From the NCBI GenBank assembly GCA_963855995.1, contig OY979723.1, forward strand, positions 8,623,013 to 8,687,012: DNA of 64,000 nt, given 5' to 3'. Source of the DNA: Muricea muricata (taxonomy: Eukaryota > Cnidaria > Anthozoa > Malacalcyonacea > Plexauridae). Both the position numbers and the translations under genes were made by a program. Positions 1 through 12,800 of this stretch are shown piece by piece. A model generated the notes under the pieces. That model saw only the letters and a list, made by a program, of their open reading frames with translations, did not search any database and was not told the DNA's origin. Position 1 is the first letter of the stretch, and every line of letters begins with the position of its first letter.

Positions 1-547
1 CTCGTTGTGTATTTCAAGTTAGCCTGGTTCAAGTTTTAACGCGTGCGTGAAACCTAAGGCAATTCACGGCCTCAAAATAAGGTATTTCATATTTCATATT
101 TCACACGATCAGGGTATTGGTCAATCACAGCTCACGAAAAAAACTCTTTAATAACACTGGACCACAGTGTGGGGAATAAACAGTAGGGGTCACTCAACCT
201 CGTTTCCAGGATAGCCTGGGAACGTCGTTGTAGGGTCACTCACCAGTTCATCATGTCCCCCTTTTTTTATGCAATTGACTGGCCAGAGTAACAGCAGAAC
301 AGTCCGTTTAGCATTCTATTGGCCAGGAAAGGCAATTGGCTGTCAGAACCTGGATAAGGTTTCGACTCGGGTAGTCGAGTGGCCCTTCTGTGTTTACTTT
401 CTCTTTGTTGGACCCTCCTAACGCAATGTTCATCGGTATCCCACTGATATGATTACGACCTGGATAGCAATCTTGTCACAGTTTCAAAATGGCGGAAAAA
501 TTGAACAGCAAAGTTTGTTGTAGGACGTGGAAAAGGACACTCATATC
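1..547. other. Left flank, no gene recognised
   Basis: This stretch upstream of TUBGCP6 shows no coding region I can support. ORFs are short and none shows a family signature. The core promoter of TUBGCP6 should lie here or in the adjacent inverted-repeat element, but I see no clear TATA box. Confidence 0.4.
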
Positions 548-783
548 CATAGAAATAAAAGATATAGAATGCGCGCTCCTATCTATTTTCAGGTAAACAA
601 ATGACGCCACATTAAAATTCAAAATGGCCGATTTATAAGGGCAAATTAAACTCGCCCCACTGTAATTCGCATAGACCACTCCTCGGACAAATCCAACATG
701 GCGGATTTATAAGGGCAATTTTTTTTTCAATTTGGGTACCGGCTAGGTTACCAAGCACGCATTCTATATCTATTATTTCTATG
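548..783. mobile_element. MITE-like inverted-repeat element just upstream of TUBGCP6 start
   Basis: The stretch starts with CATAGAAATAA and ends with its approximate inverse, TTATTTCTATG. Inside is the phrase GCCGATTTATAAGGGCAA and a second near copy. The same element, in reverse orientation, occurs at 49534-49689 and 57651-57805. It ends 20 bp before the TUBGCP6 ATG, so it probably contributes the proximal promoter or 5'UTR. That it is a non-autonomous DNA transposon is inferred from the terminal inverted repeats and the dispersed copies; no transposase is present. Confidence 0.65.
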
Positions 784-803
784 CTCATATCTCGCTTTTT
801 GTA

Positions 804-3800
804 ATGGAAATCAACATCCCTCAGGATGCTATAACTTCTTTAGTTGATAAGCTATCAGAGAAAATATTTACAGCGGAGAATGGAGCTATACGAGATGGTC
901 CTTTCAAAGTTCATTTTAACAAGAAGATAAGCCGTCGACTTCGAGATGTAGCATTTCATGGCTTGTTATCAAAGCTCGATGCAGAGAGTAGATTAGAAAC
1001 AGACCAGAAATTTAATGCAAAAGAAAGGTTGTCTATTGTTGGATACAAGTTTAAAGCTTATGGACTGCCAAGCAAGGCACATCTCTTGGAGAAACTTGTT
1101 TCAACTCTTGGTCAGTATAGACGTGTCCGACAGTGTCTAACCAGTCTAGGGCAAATTGATTAGAAAACGGTGGACGGTCTGAGGCATCGTCAATGGTCGG
1201 TAACATGATTAATTCGAGTTTTCTTATGCATGTGATTTGAATTTATTGCAAATATTTCACGAGGACATTTAAACATGCGTATGCCATTAGGCCAATGCAG
1301 AATGGAGAAAATCTCAAAGAAAAATATGAGTGAAATGAATAACAACTTTGAAAGAGAAAAATGTAAATTAAAACAAATGTCACAGTTGGGAAATGAAGCT
1401 GAGGCAGGTCTTCTTAACTGCCAAATAAAACAATGTCATTTGTTTTGTGGAATGTGAAGACTACAAAACTGTCCCAGCGAATGGGATGGAATTTTCTAAT
1501 AAACACAAGCCAAATTCATCTCGCTTAACAGGCTGTCTTGACAAGCAGGCTAGCCTGCATGCCGCAGCTTCCTTGTTAAGTAAGTAATTGTCCCTCTGCA
1601 CTAAAACAAAAATACTGTTATTAGGCACCATCAACCATCAAAAATGCCACCAACCATCTATGGTTTCCAAATTAGCACTGAAGAAGACCAACAATTGATG
1701 GTGGACTTTTCTCATTTTCAAGATGTGTATGATTTCCATGAGAATTAAGACACATTACCCTTTAGAATTATTAAAGTGCTTATGAAACGAAATTTTCTTC
1801 AACAATTTTCTTATTGTATTGGAAAGATCAGTTAAAATCACTGTATAACTTATTTGATAGAATTTTTGTTACTGCCTTACTTTTCGAGATATTCAATTTT
1901 ATTTTATTTGAAAATTGCCTAACCAGTGACGTCATACTGCATAATCACTTTTCAAAAAAGCTGAATTATTTTAAAAAGTACTCAAGATATAACACCTAAA
2001 TACCCAGGTCTGGATGTTAAACATAGCCTACACACATGTAAGTGTAGTTTTAGTTATTTTCCACTATTACATGCTACAAAATAAGCAATCTAACAGTCGC
2101 TCATTATGCAGTATGACGTCACTGGTTAGGTAATTTTCAAATCAAATAAAATTGAATATCTCGAAAAGTAAGGCAGTTACAAAAATTCTATCAAAGAAGT
2201 TATACAGTGATTTTAACTGATCTTTCTAATGCAATAAGAAAATTGTCGCAGAAAATTTCGTTTCATAAGCACTTTAAATGGAATGAAGTGAATAGAGATG
2301 ATTATAGCTTTGATATTTCACTTTGTAGATTTTAGCTCGATAAGATCTTTGTTATATACAAATCTTGTGTGAGTTGAGACATATTACCCTTTAGAATTAT
2401 TGAATGAAGTGTTTACTCTCTTGTAAATGTTATATAATACTATAGAGATGACTATACATTTGGTATTTCATTTTGTAGATTTCAGCTCGCGAAGATCTTC
2501 GGTATATACAGGGAATTTAGATGTTGTTAGTGAGGTTGAAGCTATCAGTAAGATCTTGCTGGCTCTATCAAATGAAGCAGAAATGCTGATTTCTGATCCA
2601 TGTGAAGTTTGGAGAAAGGTTTCACCTTCCCATCAGGTGATTATAAACTGTTGAAAACAGAGGCAGATCAATTTTCATCTGAATGGACCGGGGAAGTGCA
2701 GATTTTCATGGCGAGATGCAGTGGTGCACTACCATGAACTTCCACACTTGTTGGTTATGATTTGGTCATTTCACACACCAAATTATGACTTACAGTATTT
2801 TACTTACTTTTTAAACTGGAATTTATTTAAAATCAAGTCTATAATAATAGTAACATACATATATACAGTGTGTATGCTGTTTTTGAGTATCCTACCTCCA
2901 GAAAATCTGCCCTGGTTAAAAACCTAGAAAATAAGAGAGGCTTAGTAAGAGGGTAGGGTTGTGGGGCATGCCCATCCCCACAGATTAATTTTTGTATGGT
3001 GCTTTTGGGCTATGGAGTTACCAAATCAGGGGGGTAGCCAAATAACCAATGTTATGCTTGTTTTAGCTAGATTAAGAAAATTACTTAGTTTTTCTGAGCG
3101 AAGGGAAACAAATGGAGCAAAGGGTTTGGATACTAGATGAAGATATTTTTACATTTATTATTCATTTATCATGCATTTGTGCATCATAAATTAAAATACA
3201 GTAACCTTGGTGAGTGTTATTTGGTATTCTCTACACAGAACATACATTACATACGTAGAAATATATTAAAAATAATCTAGTATGCAGTGTTCATGTGACA
3301 AAATAGAAACTTTCTACTCGGATCCAGTTGAATGGGAAAATTCCTTATTTATATAAGTGGGAAGAGTCAATCCAATGAACACTATAGTATATGGGCCAGC
3401 TAACACCCCGCAAATCCTGCAAAGTTACTGAAACTGTAGTACTGTTCCGAAAATTTAGTCTTCAGACCTCTAGGTATGGCTTGAACCTTCAATGCACCTT
3501 CAGACTACATGTGACCCTCCAACCTTATGTCATGCTCTTGGGTCTGTTTTTTTTCTGAGAGGATTGAGTTTAGTTGAACTGCAGGGGGTCTGAACTGGCT
3601 GCCTCCTAAAAGTAGTTTAATAATGTATTTTTATTTTTTTATTATTTTCAGATTTCCTGTCAAAAAATAATTCTATCTAATTGCACTGAATGTTTTAATT
3701 TGGAGTGTTATACATCAACGACTACGATCCTACTGCTATATACAGGCCTAAAAAATCTTTTACCCCTTCCCCCATGGCATGGTGTGATGTTTAGTGTTAG

Positions 3801-6800
3801 TGATGATCCCTTAATAACCCCCTACCCCCTTCATGTTAGTGATGCATACTTTGGAAACAACCCCTAAAAAATGTCTCAAATTCATGCAAGCTTGTTTTCT
3901 TTGATCAGAGTTCCATTCGCAATCAAACCAGCCTATCCCTTGACAGTGGACTTGGTGACTATAAGATCAATATTGACTATGAATATTATCCCAGTCAAAT
4001 TTTTGAAGCCTTGCCAACATTTGGAATACCAAAGAGAGGTTTTGAAAATGACTGCGATCCGTTGCTATTCCATGTAAGTTTTTTTATCTCATATGTCGAT
4101 CTGAATCTCTAAATCAGGGTTTAGGGCACTCTCATGCCAGGCTTGATGGTCAGGCTAGAACACGTGATAAACTCCTATGTGGTGTGGAGATTATGTTATT
4201 TCATATTTGATTTTCTGAGTTCAATTCATTTTTCCTGTAAGTTTCATAGTATATAAAAGTTGGACACTAGAGATATTGAACTCGCAAGAGATAAAAGTGA
4301 ATCTGCTTTAAGGTTACAAGACACTTTATGTCACGTTCTTTGGAAAATCGCTACTGTGTGCTTGATATATTGCTTATTTTTATGAAATTTTCACCAAAGT
4401 CTCGTTAGTACATGTAGAATTACATCAAATTTATCAAACTGATAAAATACTGTATGATAAAACATATGAAGTATTCGGAAAAGATTGAAATCGCGGTACC
4501 TTTACGCGCTTGAGTTTTTCTCCTTGAGTCTAATGATTTTTTTGAAACTTTAACAGCTCATTGCTGAAGACTTCGGCTTCAAAAACATGTGAGGCTTTGG
4601 TCTATTTTTAGATATTTCGTGAATTACAAACAATTGACTCAAACGGATCGCAAATATTTCATAATCGTTAAAGAAACTGCAGCTATATATAAACGGGAAT
4701 CCGGAAAAGTATTACGGAAATCCGCACATGTCGCGTTGTTTTTTTTTGGACAACTATTTAAGTGTGTAAAAATTATATTTTCACAAATTTATCTGAAAAC
4801 TGGCTGGAGAAAAAGTCAAAGGGATAAAGGTACCGCGATTTCAATCTTTTCTGAATATCTTATGTTTTATTATACTTTACCAGTTCACTATCTTTATGTA
4901 ATTCTGGATGCACTGGCGAATCCTAGGTGAAAATTAGATGAAAATTGGACTTCTATCAAACGCACAGAAGCGATGTTCCGAAAAAGGCGGCCCAGCGTGT
5001 CCGGTTACCTCACATCACAGTATGTTTAGAAAGTTTGAGAGAACATCACTGGATCAGAGGGATAGCGCTATTTACCTTTCGTACAGTACACTCGTTACAA
5101 CTGATCCCTGGCATTTAATTTGGTGACCTGGGGCCGGTTGTTCGAAGCCCGTTTACCTTAAACGGTGGTTAAGCTCCAAATAGAAACCAAGTTTATAGAT
5201 TCATTCAACAGCCAAACTAAAAGTTTTGAACCTTAATAGAATGATTATGCTTACAGCTACATATTTACTGCAAAATATTTAAGTTAACTGTTTAACGAGT
5301 GATGTAAGAGTGTTATTTATTTTTGACTTATCCACCGTTTACGCTAAACGGACATCAAACAAGCGGCTCCAGCAGGGGTCAGTTGTGTAAAAGGCGTTTA
5401 GCTTAAACAGATGATAAGGAAAAATTTGAAAGCGCTCCTATTCATCTTGTAAGTAATTGAACTTAAATTTTATCAACTAAATATGTAGTTCTATGCGTAG
5501 TTGTTATGTTCCGACCGAAAAGTTTAGTTTGCTTTCAGTCAGTAATTCATAGGCTTGCTTGATATTTTTTACTTATCCACCGTTAAAGCTAAACGCCTTT
5601 TATACAACTGGCCCCAGTTTCTCTTCCCTAGTCGCCATTTACACGCTTAAAAACGCACGTACGTTGTTGCACCACAAGTCTGCAAACAAGAACTGTGTTA
5701 CAAGTCTGTTCAGAAGTTACACTCACATTGTTTGTTCCAGTGACAAGTTTGGAACAAGCTGTTAACAACTATTAAGAGCAAGCGTGATGGCGTTATCACG
5801 CATACGGTCATGATGTACAGTAGCAAGCATGTTACAAGGTTGACAAAACAAGGTTTTAACAATATTGTCACATCATGATTCTATCAGCCTTTTTGGGATA
5901 ACCTTGTAACAAAGCTGATAATACCAACAAGTTTGTTACAAGTTCTTAACAGCTTGTTCCAAACATGCTGACAACTTGGGGCAAGCCTCCTTGGCGGACA
6001 ACTCCTTGGCAGCTTGTTTGCTGACTTGCCACAAGTTGGGAGATTTTTACGTGGTGTGTAGGCGACTATATATGTTTATTTTTACTTCAAACTCTCAAAA
6101 TTATCATGTTCATGTTAATTTCATTTTCTAGATCTTTAGCCAAGAGCCGGGGTCTTGCGGTCTTACGACATGGTTTGGTGCGGAGGTTTGTAAATGTTAC
6201 AGTCGAATTGAACGAACTTTTCCCTGTTAGATTGCCAAAATCTTTAAAAGTTCTCAAATTCGCGTCGCCTTAAACTTGCTTCTGTTTTTAAATTTTCAGG
6301 CAAATGATTCATTTAGTGAAAGAACTAGGGGTACTTTATACAGTGCTTTGATCCACAGTAAAACATCAGATTTGGACGTTAAACTGGAATTACCTGAGTT
6401 ATCAAGTAGACAAGATCTCAGGTGTGGTATATTTACTAGACCATGTATGCAAAGTAAATACAGCTAAGTCAACAAAGGTTGTCCTTCCGAATTAAAGCGC
6501 AAACTGTAAACTATGAGTCTGCAGGGGATGACGGATTACTGCTTATTTTCACTCTAAATACGGAATTATTTATTTGAAGCAGCATTGGGGCACATAGTGC
6601 GAAGGGCCAGAATATTTAACGTAATATTACGTTTCAGCAATTATACCAAAGGTTCAGCAATAAAACTATTTTACATCAATCACGAAGATCAATTACTGAA
6701 TCATCATCACCTTCGTAGAAATTGTCTGCTTCAAATAAATAATTCCGTATTTGGAGTGAGTGAACTTAAACCTTACAAAGGTTAGGCTTGGTAGCTTGGC

Positions 6801-9800
6801 TTAGTAGCACAGCCCAAATAAAAAATAATCCATCATCCCTTGCGAGTTTATACAGTAGTTCACAGTTTACGCTGTTGGAAAGACAACCTTGATAGACAAA
6901 ATCGGCTAACGTTTGTTTATACCCAATTCACATTTTAAGATCACTCACATGCCTAGTTACTATTATATTAGCTTGCGGCAGCATAACGGAGAACAAAAGT
7001 AACTACGCATTTAGAAGTATGGACATGAGTACATAACTCGTATTCATCCCTCGTATGCCTGGTTAATTTTGTCCTAATGTACTCTCCCGCAAACGAGAAC
7101 AAGGGTATCCAACCATGTGAATGATCCAAAGTTAGGCATTGGGTGGCAACGGAAAAAACATTCTTAGCCAAATTTGTCTATTGAAATAGCTGCATACCTA
7201 TATCTAAAGTTGGACAGCATTAAAATTTCAGTCCGTTTGGGGTATTTTTAAAATATCGCCTTACTCCGAAATATCGTTGAAATATTTTGTGTGACCAGCG
7301 GTAAATGCAGTGTACACCTAGTAAGCGAAAAAGGCAAAATCAATGAAATCAACCATTTGAACGATCATTGTTTCTATTGTGTATAATTGGCTGTGGTGCC
7401 TATTCTATTTTTTACTGGCGGTCCGCGCTCTCCCAACCCAAATTCAGTTCTCCGACCAAATAGTATATTGCTTGGAAATTCTATCAGGATAATTTTTTTT
7501 AAATCTAACTATTAATACCACCTGTATAACTGGCATAAGCAGGCCATCTTTTATAAAATAGTAGCCAGATCATCGTCTCAGACAAGGCTTTTTACTGTGT
7601 AATTGTACACTGGAAGAGATAAGTTTACTAGTAACAAAAATTGACCATTCCCCTATGACAAACTTTTGAATTCGGGAATCAACTAGCACAGTTGGAAAGA
7701 GCATCCTAAATTTCATACAACTGTAATGTACAAAATTCGCAAACTTTACATTACTATATTTTCAACATTTTACAATATTTTACAACCAAACTTCACAATT
7801 TCATTAAATTTAGGAAGCTCTTTCCAACTGTGCTAAAATTGTTTTCGAATTTAAAAGTTTGCCTGATTGGGGAATGGTCCATTAAGGCTGTTGTTATAGC
7901 CCTAAAGCGTACAACTCATCTGTAATGCTAGGTATATAGTAAATATTTCTTCTTTTTTTTAAACTTTGTTGTTTTCTAATGTTTAGGTTAAAGGCAATCC
8001 AAACCAGTGTGGTAGGCGCTCATTTTAATATTCTATTCTTTCTAACCATGATGTACTAAATCTTCCTGCTCCTTTTGAACAAGGCCAGAAACGCGCAAGT
8101 TCCGGAAGTCTGGGGCATAGTTTGCGTTTCAGTCGTCAGTCTCCCATCATGATACGTTCGCATCGCTTGCTCCGGCTTTATGATAACAAATCTGCTGCAA
8201 TTTGTCAACAGGCTTGATGCAAGTTATTTCGACAACTTGCAGCAAGTTTGCCTCTATCAAGTTGTACGTAATCTGATTTTCATAGACTTGATTCAACTTG
8301 ATGAAGCCAACAGAGTGTATGCAACTTGATGACAAACTTGCATCAAGCTTGTAAAACTCATGACTTGCTTCAAATCTTTGGCGTTTTTGGTTGCGTAACA
8401 TAGGTCGCCTAATTCTTCGTTGTGTCAACGCAGGCCACAGAAGATGAAGGTTTTGAAGATGCTTCAGATGGTTTATCATCGACCAGCTCAATATTCAGTG
8501 ATGACTCTGGTATACATGGCTTGGAAATCTGGGATAAAGCTCTCAAATTACAGCCATCACGTTTCTATACTTGGGAAGGAAGAAAGCAAGTGTATGTCTT
8601 TTAAGAATGCTTCCAGTGACGATACCTGACGACAGAATACCTTACTTCTGTATAAACCTGAACAAAAACATTGATAATAACTTGCATTATAACTCTAATG
8701 ATTTTCCAAACCATCTAGCGTTCTATTGACTATGTTTTCGTTGTGTAGTATTTGCAAGGGCTGCAAGCCGTACCTTACCGAAGCTGGGCCAGAGATTATC
8801 AACCATTTATGTGATATGAGAATAAATGAAGCTGCCTTTCTCGTCAACACTCAACCAGAGCCACAAAGATATCTCGAGATGACGGAGTTCATTAGAGACA
8901 GTTTGATGGTTCTCATTGGAGTTCCATCGGAAACCTTTCAATTAGAAAAGGTTCGACATTCTTTAATTGATGCTCGTTATAGAGACAGTTTGTTGGCTCT
9001 CATTTTAGTTCCATCACAAACCTGTCAATTTTTGTTGACAGTTTTCTTTGTTGACAGTGTTTTTTGTTGACAGTGCTTTTTCTCTAAATGAAACTGTTCT
9101 TCATGCCATTCTAAGTTGGTTCACTGATTGACGCTTTCTGGTTTCTCCAGTGTACTAGCTCGTTTCATGTTTCCACGACAGTTCGACTAAGTGGCTGCTC
9201 ACCAGAGTCGTTACAAAAAAGCCTGGCTGAGCTGGCGGAAATTGGCACCAATTATTTCCGTCTGAACAAATTCACAACGTGCCAAAGGCATTCGACTCTT
9301 ATACGAAGTAGTGTGATGAGAGCCTTCATTACCGGACTGAAAACATGCCTGCAGAAATACAGGCAATCTGTGATTACAGTACAAGGTTTGTAGTGTAGTT
9401 TTGTTTGTTGCACTTGGTTTTAAACGGTTACAGTAGCTGGAAAACCATATTCTGTTTCATTTCAGTTTCTCGTGTCCAAAGTGTTTTGGATTTAAGCAGC
9501 AAGTTCAGAACAGAAGCACACGAGTTAAAGTAAGTTCTGATAAAGTCTATGCATTTCACTGTGTCTTGTTCCGATTGAGTTTCAAACTTTTAGCACCACT
9601 TTCTATTCAATGTCTTACCAAATCCTACCATACAATACCATTCCATACTTTATCGTACCTTACCATACCATGACCATACAATGCAATACAATACAAAACA
9701 AAACATGACAGAACACGACAAGACAATATACCTTAAAGAGTTGAAAAAGGGGTCCGGCCTTCCTCTCGTCAAAACTTTCAAAGTTTGTAAACATCCCTCA

Positions 9801-12800
9801 AGATGTTGTGAAGTTGGGTTTTTCAAATTGAACAAAGGCAACGAAGCTTCATCAATTATTTCCTCTGAAAGGAGGCTTTATTTCCGGAATAGATCATTGC
9901 CTGATAAATTTTATTTTAAAATTAGTAGCCACAGTACATTATGTTGAATGAGACCTTCCTCCCGGACCATTTTACAAAATTTCCTTGCGGGCAATAGACA
10001 ACTACAAGTAACTGCGAAATTAACTCTGTTATTCGGGTCATCGGATCTAAATTTTTGCCGAGGATTTTTAGGATTTCAGTGTCGGTTTCAGTTCTTTTAA
10101 ACAAAGAATATTCTCATTTCAAAGAATGTTCTAAATAAGTTATATCACAACTTCAAACTCAACAACTTTTTCAAGTTAAACGAACGATTTAACTTGATAT
10201 CCTATAAATCCAGGTTCCCAGAAAAAAACAAACTTTTTCCATCTCTGCCACGGAGTCTCCCATGTTTTACAGTGTGTAAGTGTTTACTTCTCTAACTTGT
10301 AGGTTTCTCTCAGATGTCTGTATGTGTTCGCAAGGTTTTGCCGCAGAATATGGAAAACCAAAGCCAAAATTTCCGCTGGTATGCATCAAATTTAACAATA
10401 TATTATTATTCTTACCAAGTGTCAAGAACTGTCATCAACTCTAACCATCTCTCACTAACTCTGATCAACTCTTATTCACTCTCATCAACTCATTAACTCC
10501 CACCCCTTCTCATAAACTCTATTCAAATCATGAGCTCATATCAACTTTAACCAACTCGCACATTTCGTCTTATCAACTCTCATCATCTCTCATCCTTGTT
10601 TAACCAACGGAAGCATTCATGAACGTCTAAGGAAAACTGCTATGCTTCAAAACTCTCTTCACTCTCAAGCCTTTACATTCGTTTTTTTTCAGGGAGCAAA
10701 GCTTCTGTCGTACTTGTACGAATTATGTTTACGGAATATGAACTCCACTGTTGTGAAGATGCTGTTATATTTACTGAGGGTCACTTGTACCCCATATCTG
10801 AGGTAAATTGTCGAAATATGTTTGGATCCACAACTCTTTCATTATACTTCTCGGAATTACAGTATAAACGATTTTTGTTCTAGATTTATTCAGCAGTGGG
10901 TGTTCAAAGGAAAGTGTGTTGATCTTTACAAAGAGTTCATGATATTTGAAAACGATGTCTACCTAGCTTATAGAGGTACACTGTCATGTCATTTACATGT
11001 AGGGAAGCACGGATGGCGCAAGCGGTTATCGCATTGTGTCTGTAGATATCTCATATACACTAGATAGCGCACCTGCATATCAAAAAGTGAAGCCAAAAAT
11101 CTCAGCGGTATCCCGTCATAACAATAGGCGGCGGCCATATTGGTCGTTCTCACTCATCAAAAAAATGCAACAGAAAACACTATACTTTTCTGCATTTGTG
11201 TATTAAATACTTTTCAGCTGCATAAAAGAGGACTTATTGTCAACTTTGTCTATTTCCGCAATAGAAAATACACAAATTATCATGCTCCGTGTCAACTCCG
11301 TGGGAAAGACCAGCGCCTGCGATCTGGTTTCAATTTTCGCCTGCCCACAGTGTGGGATGCACCATCTAGTGTATATGAGATATCTATGGTTGTGTCCCTA
11401 ACCACTAAAAGAGCTAGACCAAGTTTGGTGCCGTATTTCTTGTGTGTGGAGTACCTGGAGTTGATCTCTTTTTTTTTCGAACATTTTCTCTAAGTTTCTA
11501 GGTTTGTTTGTAGATAATGTATATACATGCATGCGAGAACGTGAATGTATGTTATTGTGTATGAGGAAATTGATAAATAGGATTATCCTCGCCATTTCCC
11601 TTTCAAGAAATGTGTGTATACCTTGAATAAATGCTCCGAATATGAGCCGATTTAGAAATAGACGGGGGGGGGTGGCGGTTGTACGTAGGTGGACAGCGTT
11701 ACCCACCGAATAGTGGTTCTTGCAACTGTCACAAAAAGACATAAAAGGCAATAACATCCGGGATACTGAACTCGCAAGAGATAAAATGTGACACTATACA
11801 ACAGATTGTCGATCCTGTTCCTTTTATTTCACTTTCAGACAAACACTATTGGACAAACGGCTATATCATGTCTGGTACTGATAAGATGGAAGGTGTTCCC
11901 ATTTTTCTGAAAGAACTTGCTAAAGACATGTTTATTTGTGGAAAATCTATAAATTTACTGAAGCTGTGTTGCCCTGAGGTATGATGCGCTTGTTGTGATT
12001 ATTTCCGTGCAAGTACGTAGTTACCTCATAGACAATCAAAGAGATGTACTGGGAACGCGAGGTAAATCGCTAATAGGGAGCTTAAAAAACTAACGTAGAA
12101 AAAATTGCAGCGATTTTGTTTGGTGTTATTTTGAAAAACATGTGTATTTTTTGGCTACTGACTCTTTCGGATTTCTCTGTATATATATTATTTGTATACT
12201 AATTAACTTTTAAATTATAAAGTTTGCTGCCTTTGAAAGCAAAAAATCACTTATTATACATAGTAAAATTATTACCAAATGCCTAAATTTAAAGCTATTG
12301 CAATGGCGTTTAATCTGGTAGGTTTTTTAGTGCAAATGCTTATACTGAACCCGAGATACGGTTTCGCGGTTTTGGTAGGGCCCGTGGAGAAGGAGTTAAG
12401 ATTTACGACGCTGTAGCTCTATCCTACACGCGCCTTCAAAACAAGAGTTTTTATTGGAGGCAAATCATTTACTTTCTCTTATAGCAAACACTGCATCATT
12501 TAAGCGAACAAAATTGTTTGCAAGTTGCTAAAATGTGCATTAAATTTTGCCAAACTAGGAAAATTCCGCGCGAAAGTCGCGAGGATGACGTCTAATCTCA
12601 CTGATCTATATAAATCATTCTCAAACTCATTAATAATTCATGATCAAAACACAAAGGAAATCACCACCATATCGTTGTCTTGATACCACGGTAATAAACG
12701 TCCATAAATTAACTCAACTTTCGCGTTTAATTTCTCTCTAAATACAAGTTCGTTTGAGAAGCAATATAATAAACTCGAAATTGTTTGTTACCGGCATCCA

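Larger units (their letters stand above)
804..8011 (+). other. TUBGCP6: TUBGCP6 exons 1-6: N-terminal region
   Basis: Exons: 1 (804-1110), 2 (2479-2636), 3 (3909-4073), 4 (6132-6185), 5 (6300-6421), 6 (7987-8011). They encode about residues 1-277, before GRIP1. Exon 1 has the basic RRLRDVAFHGLLSKL segment typical of the GCP6 N-terminus. Exon 5 carries RGTLYSALIHSKTSDLDVKL, a strongly conserved GCP6 phrase. Exon 6 is a 25-nt microexon between TTTAG and GTAGGC; it is needed to carry the reading frame from exon 5 (phase 2) to exon 7 (phase 0). The introns hold several foldback elements and a degenerate copy of the exon 2 start. Confidence 0.85.
8434..11978 (+). other. TUBGCP6: TUBGCP6 exons 7-14: GRIP1 (gamma-tubulin complex N) domain
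   Basis: Exons: 7 (8434-8591), 8 (8749-8950), 9 (9151-9385), 10 (9466-9529), 11 (10303-10378), 12 (10693-10802), 13 (10884-10975), 14 (11839-11978). They encode about residues 278-636. The acidic EDEGFEDASD linker opens the block. Then come the helical GRIP1 segments LMVLIGVPSETFQLEK, ELAEIGTNYFRLNKF, the KFIQQWVFKG-like phrase (RFIQQWVFKG at exon 13), HYWTNGYIM and INLLKLCCPE. In the family GRIP1 makes lateral contacts between GCP subunits in the ring. All junctions are GT-AG and phase-matched; the exon 8 donor GTTCGA is a weak match to consensus. Confidence 0.9.
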
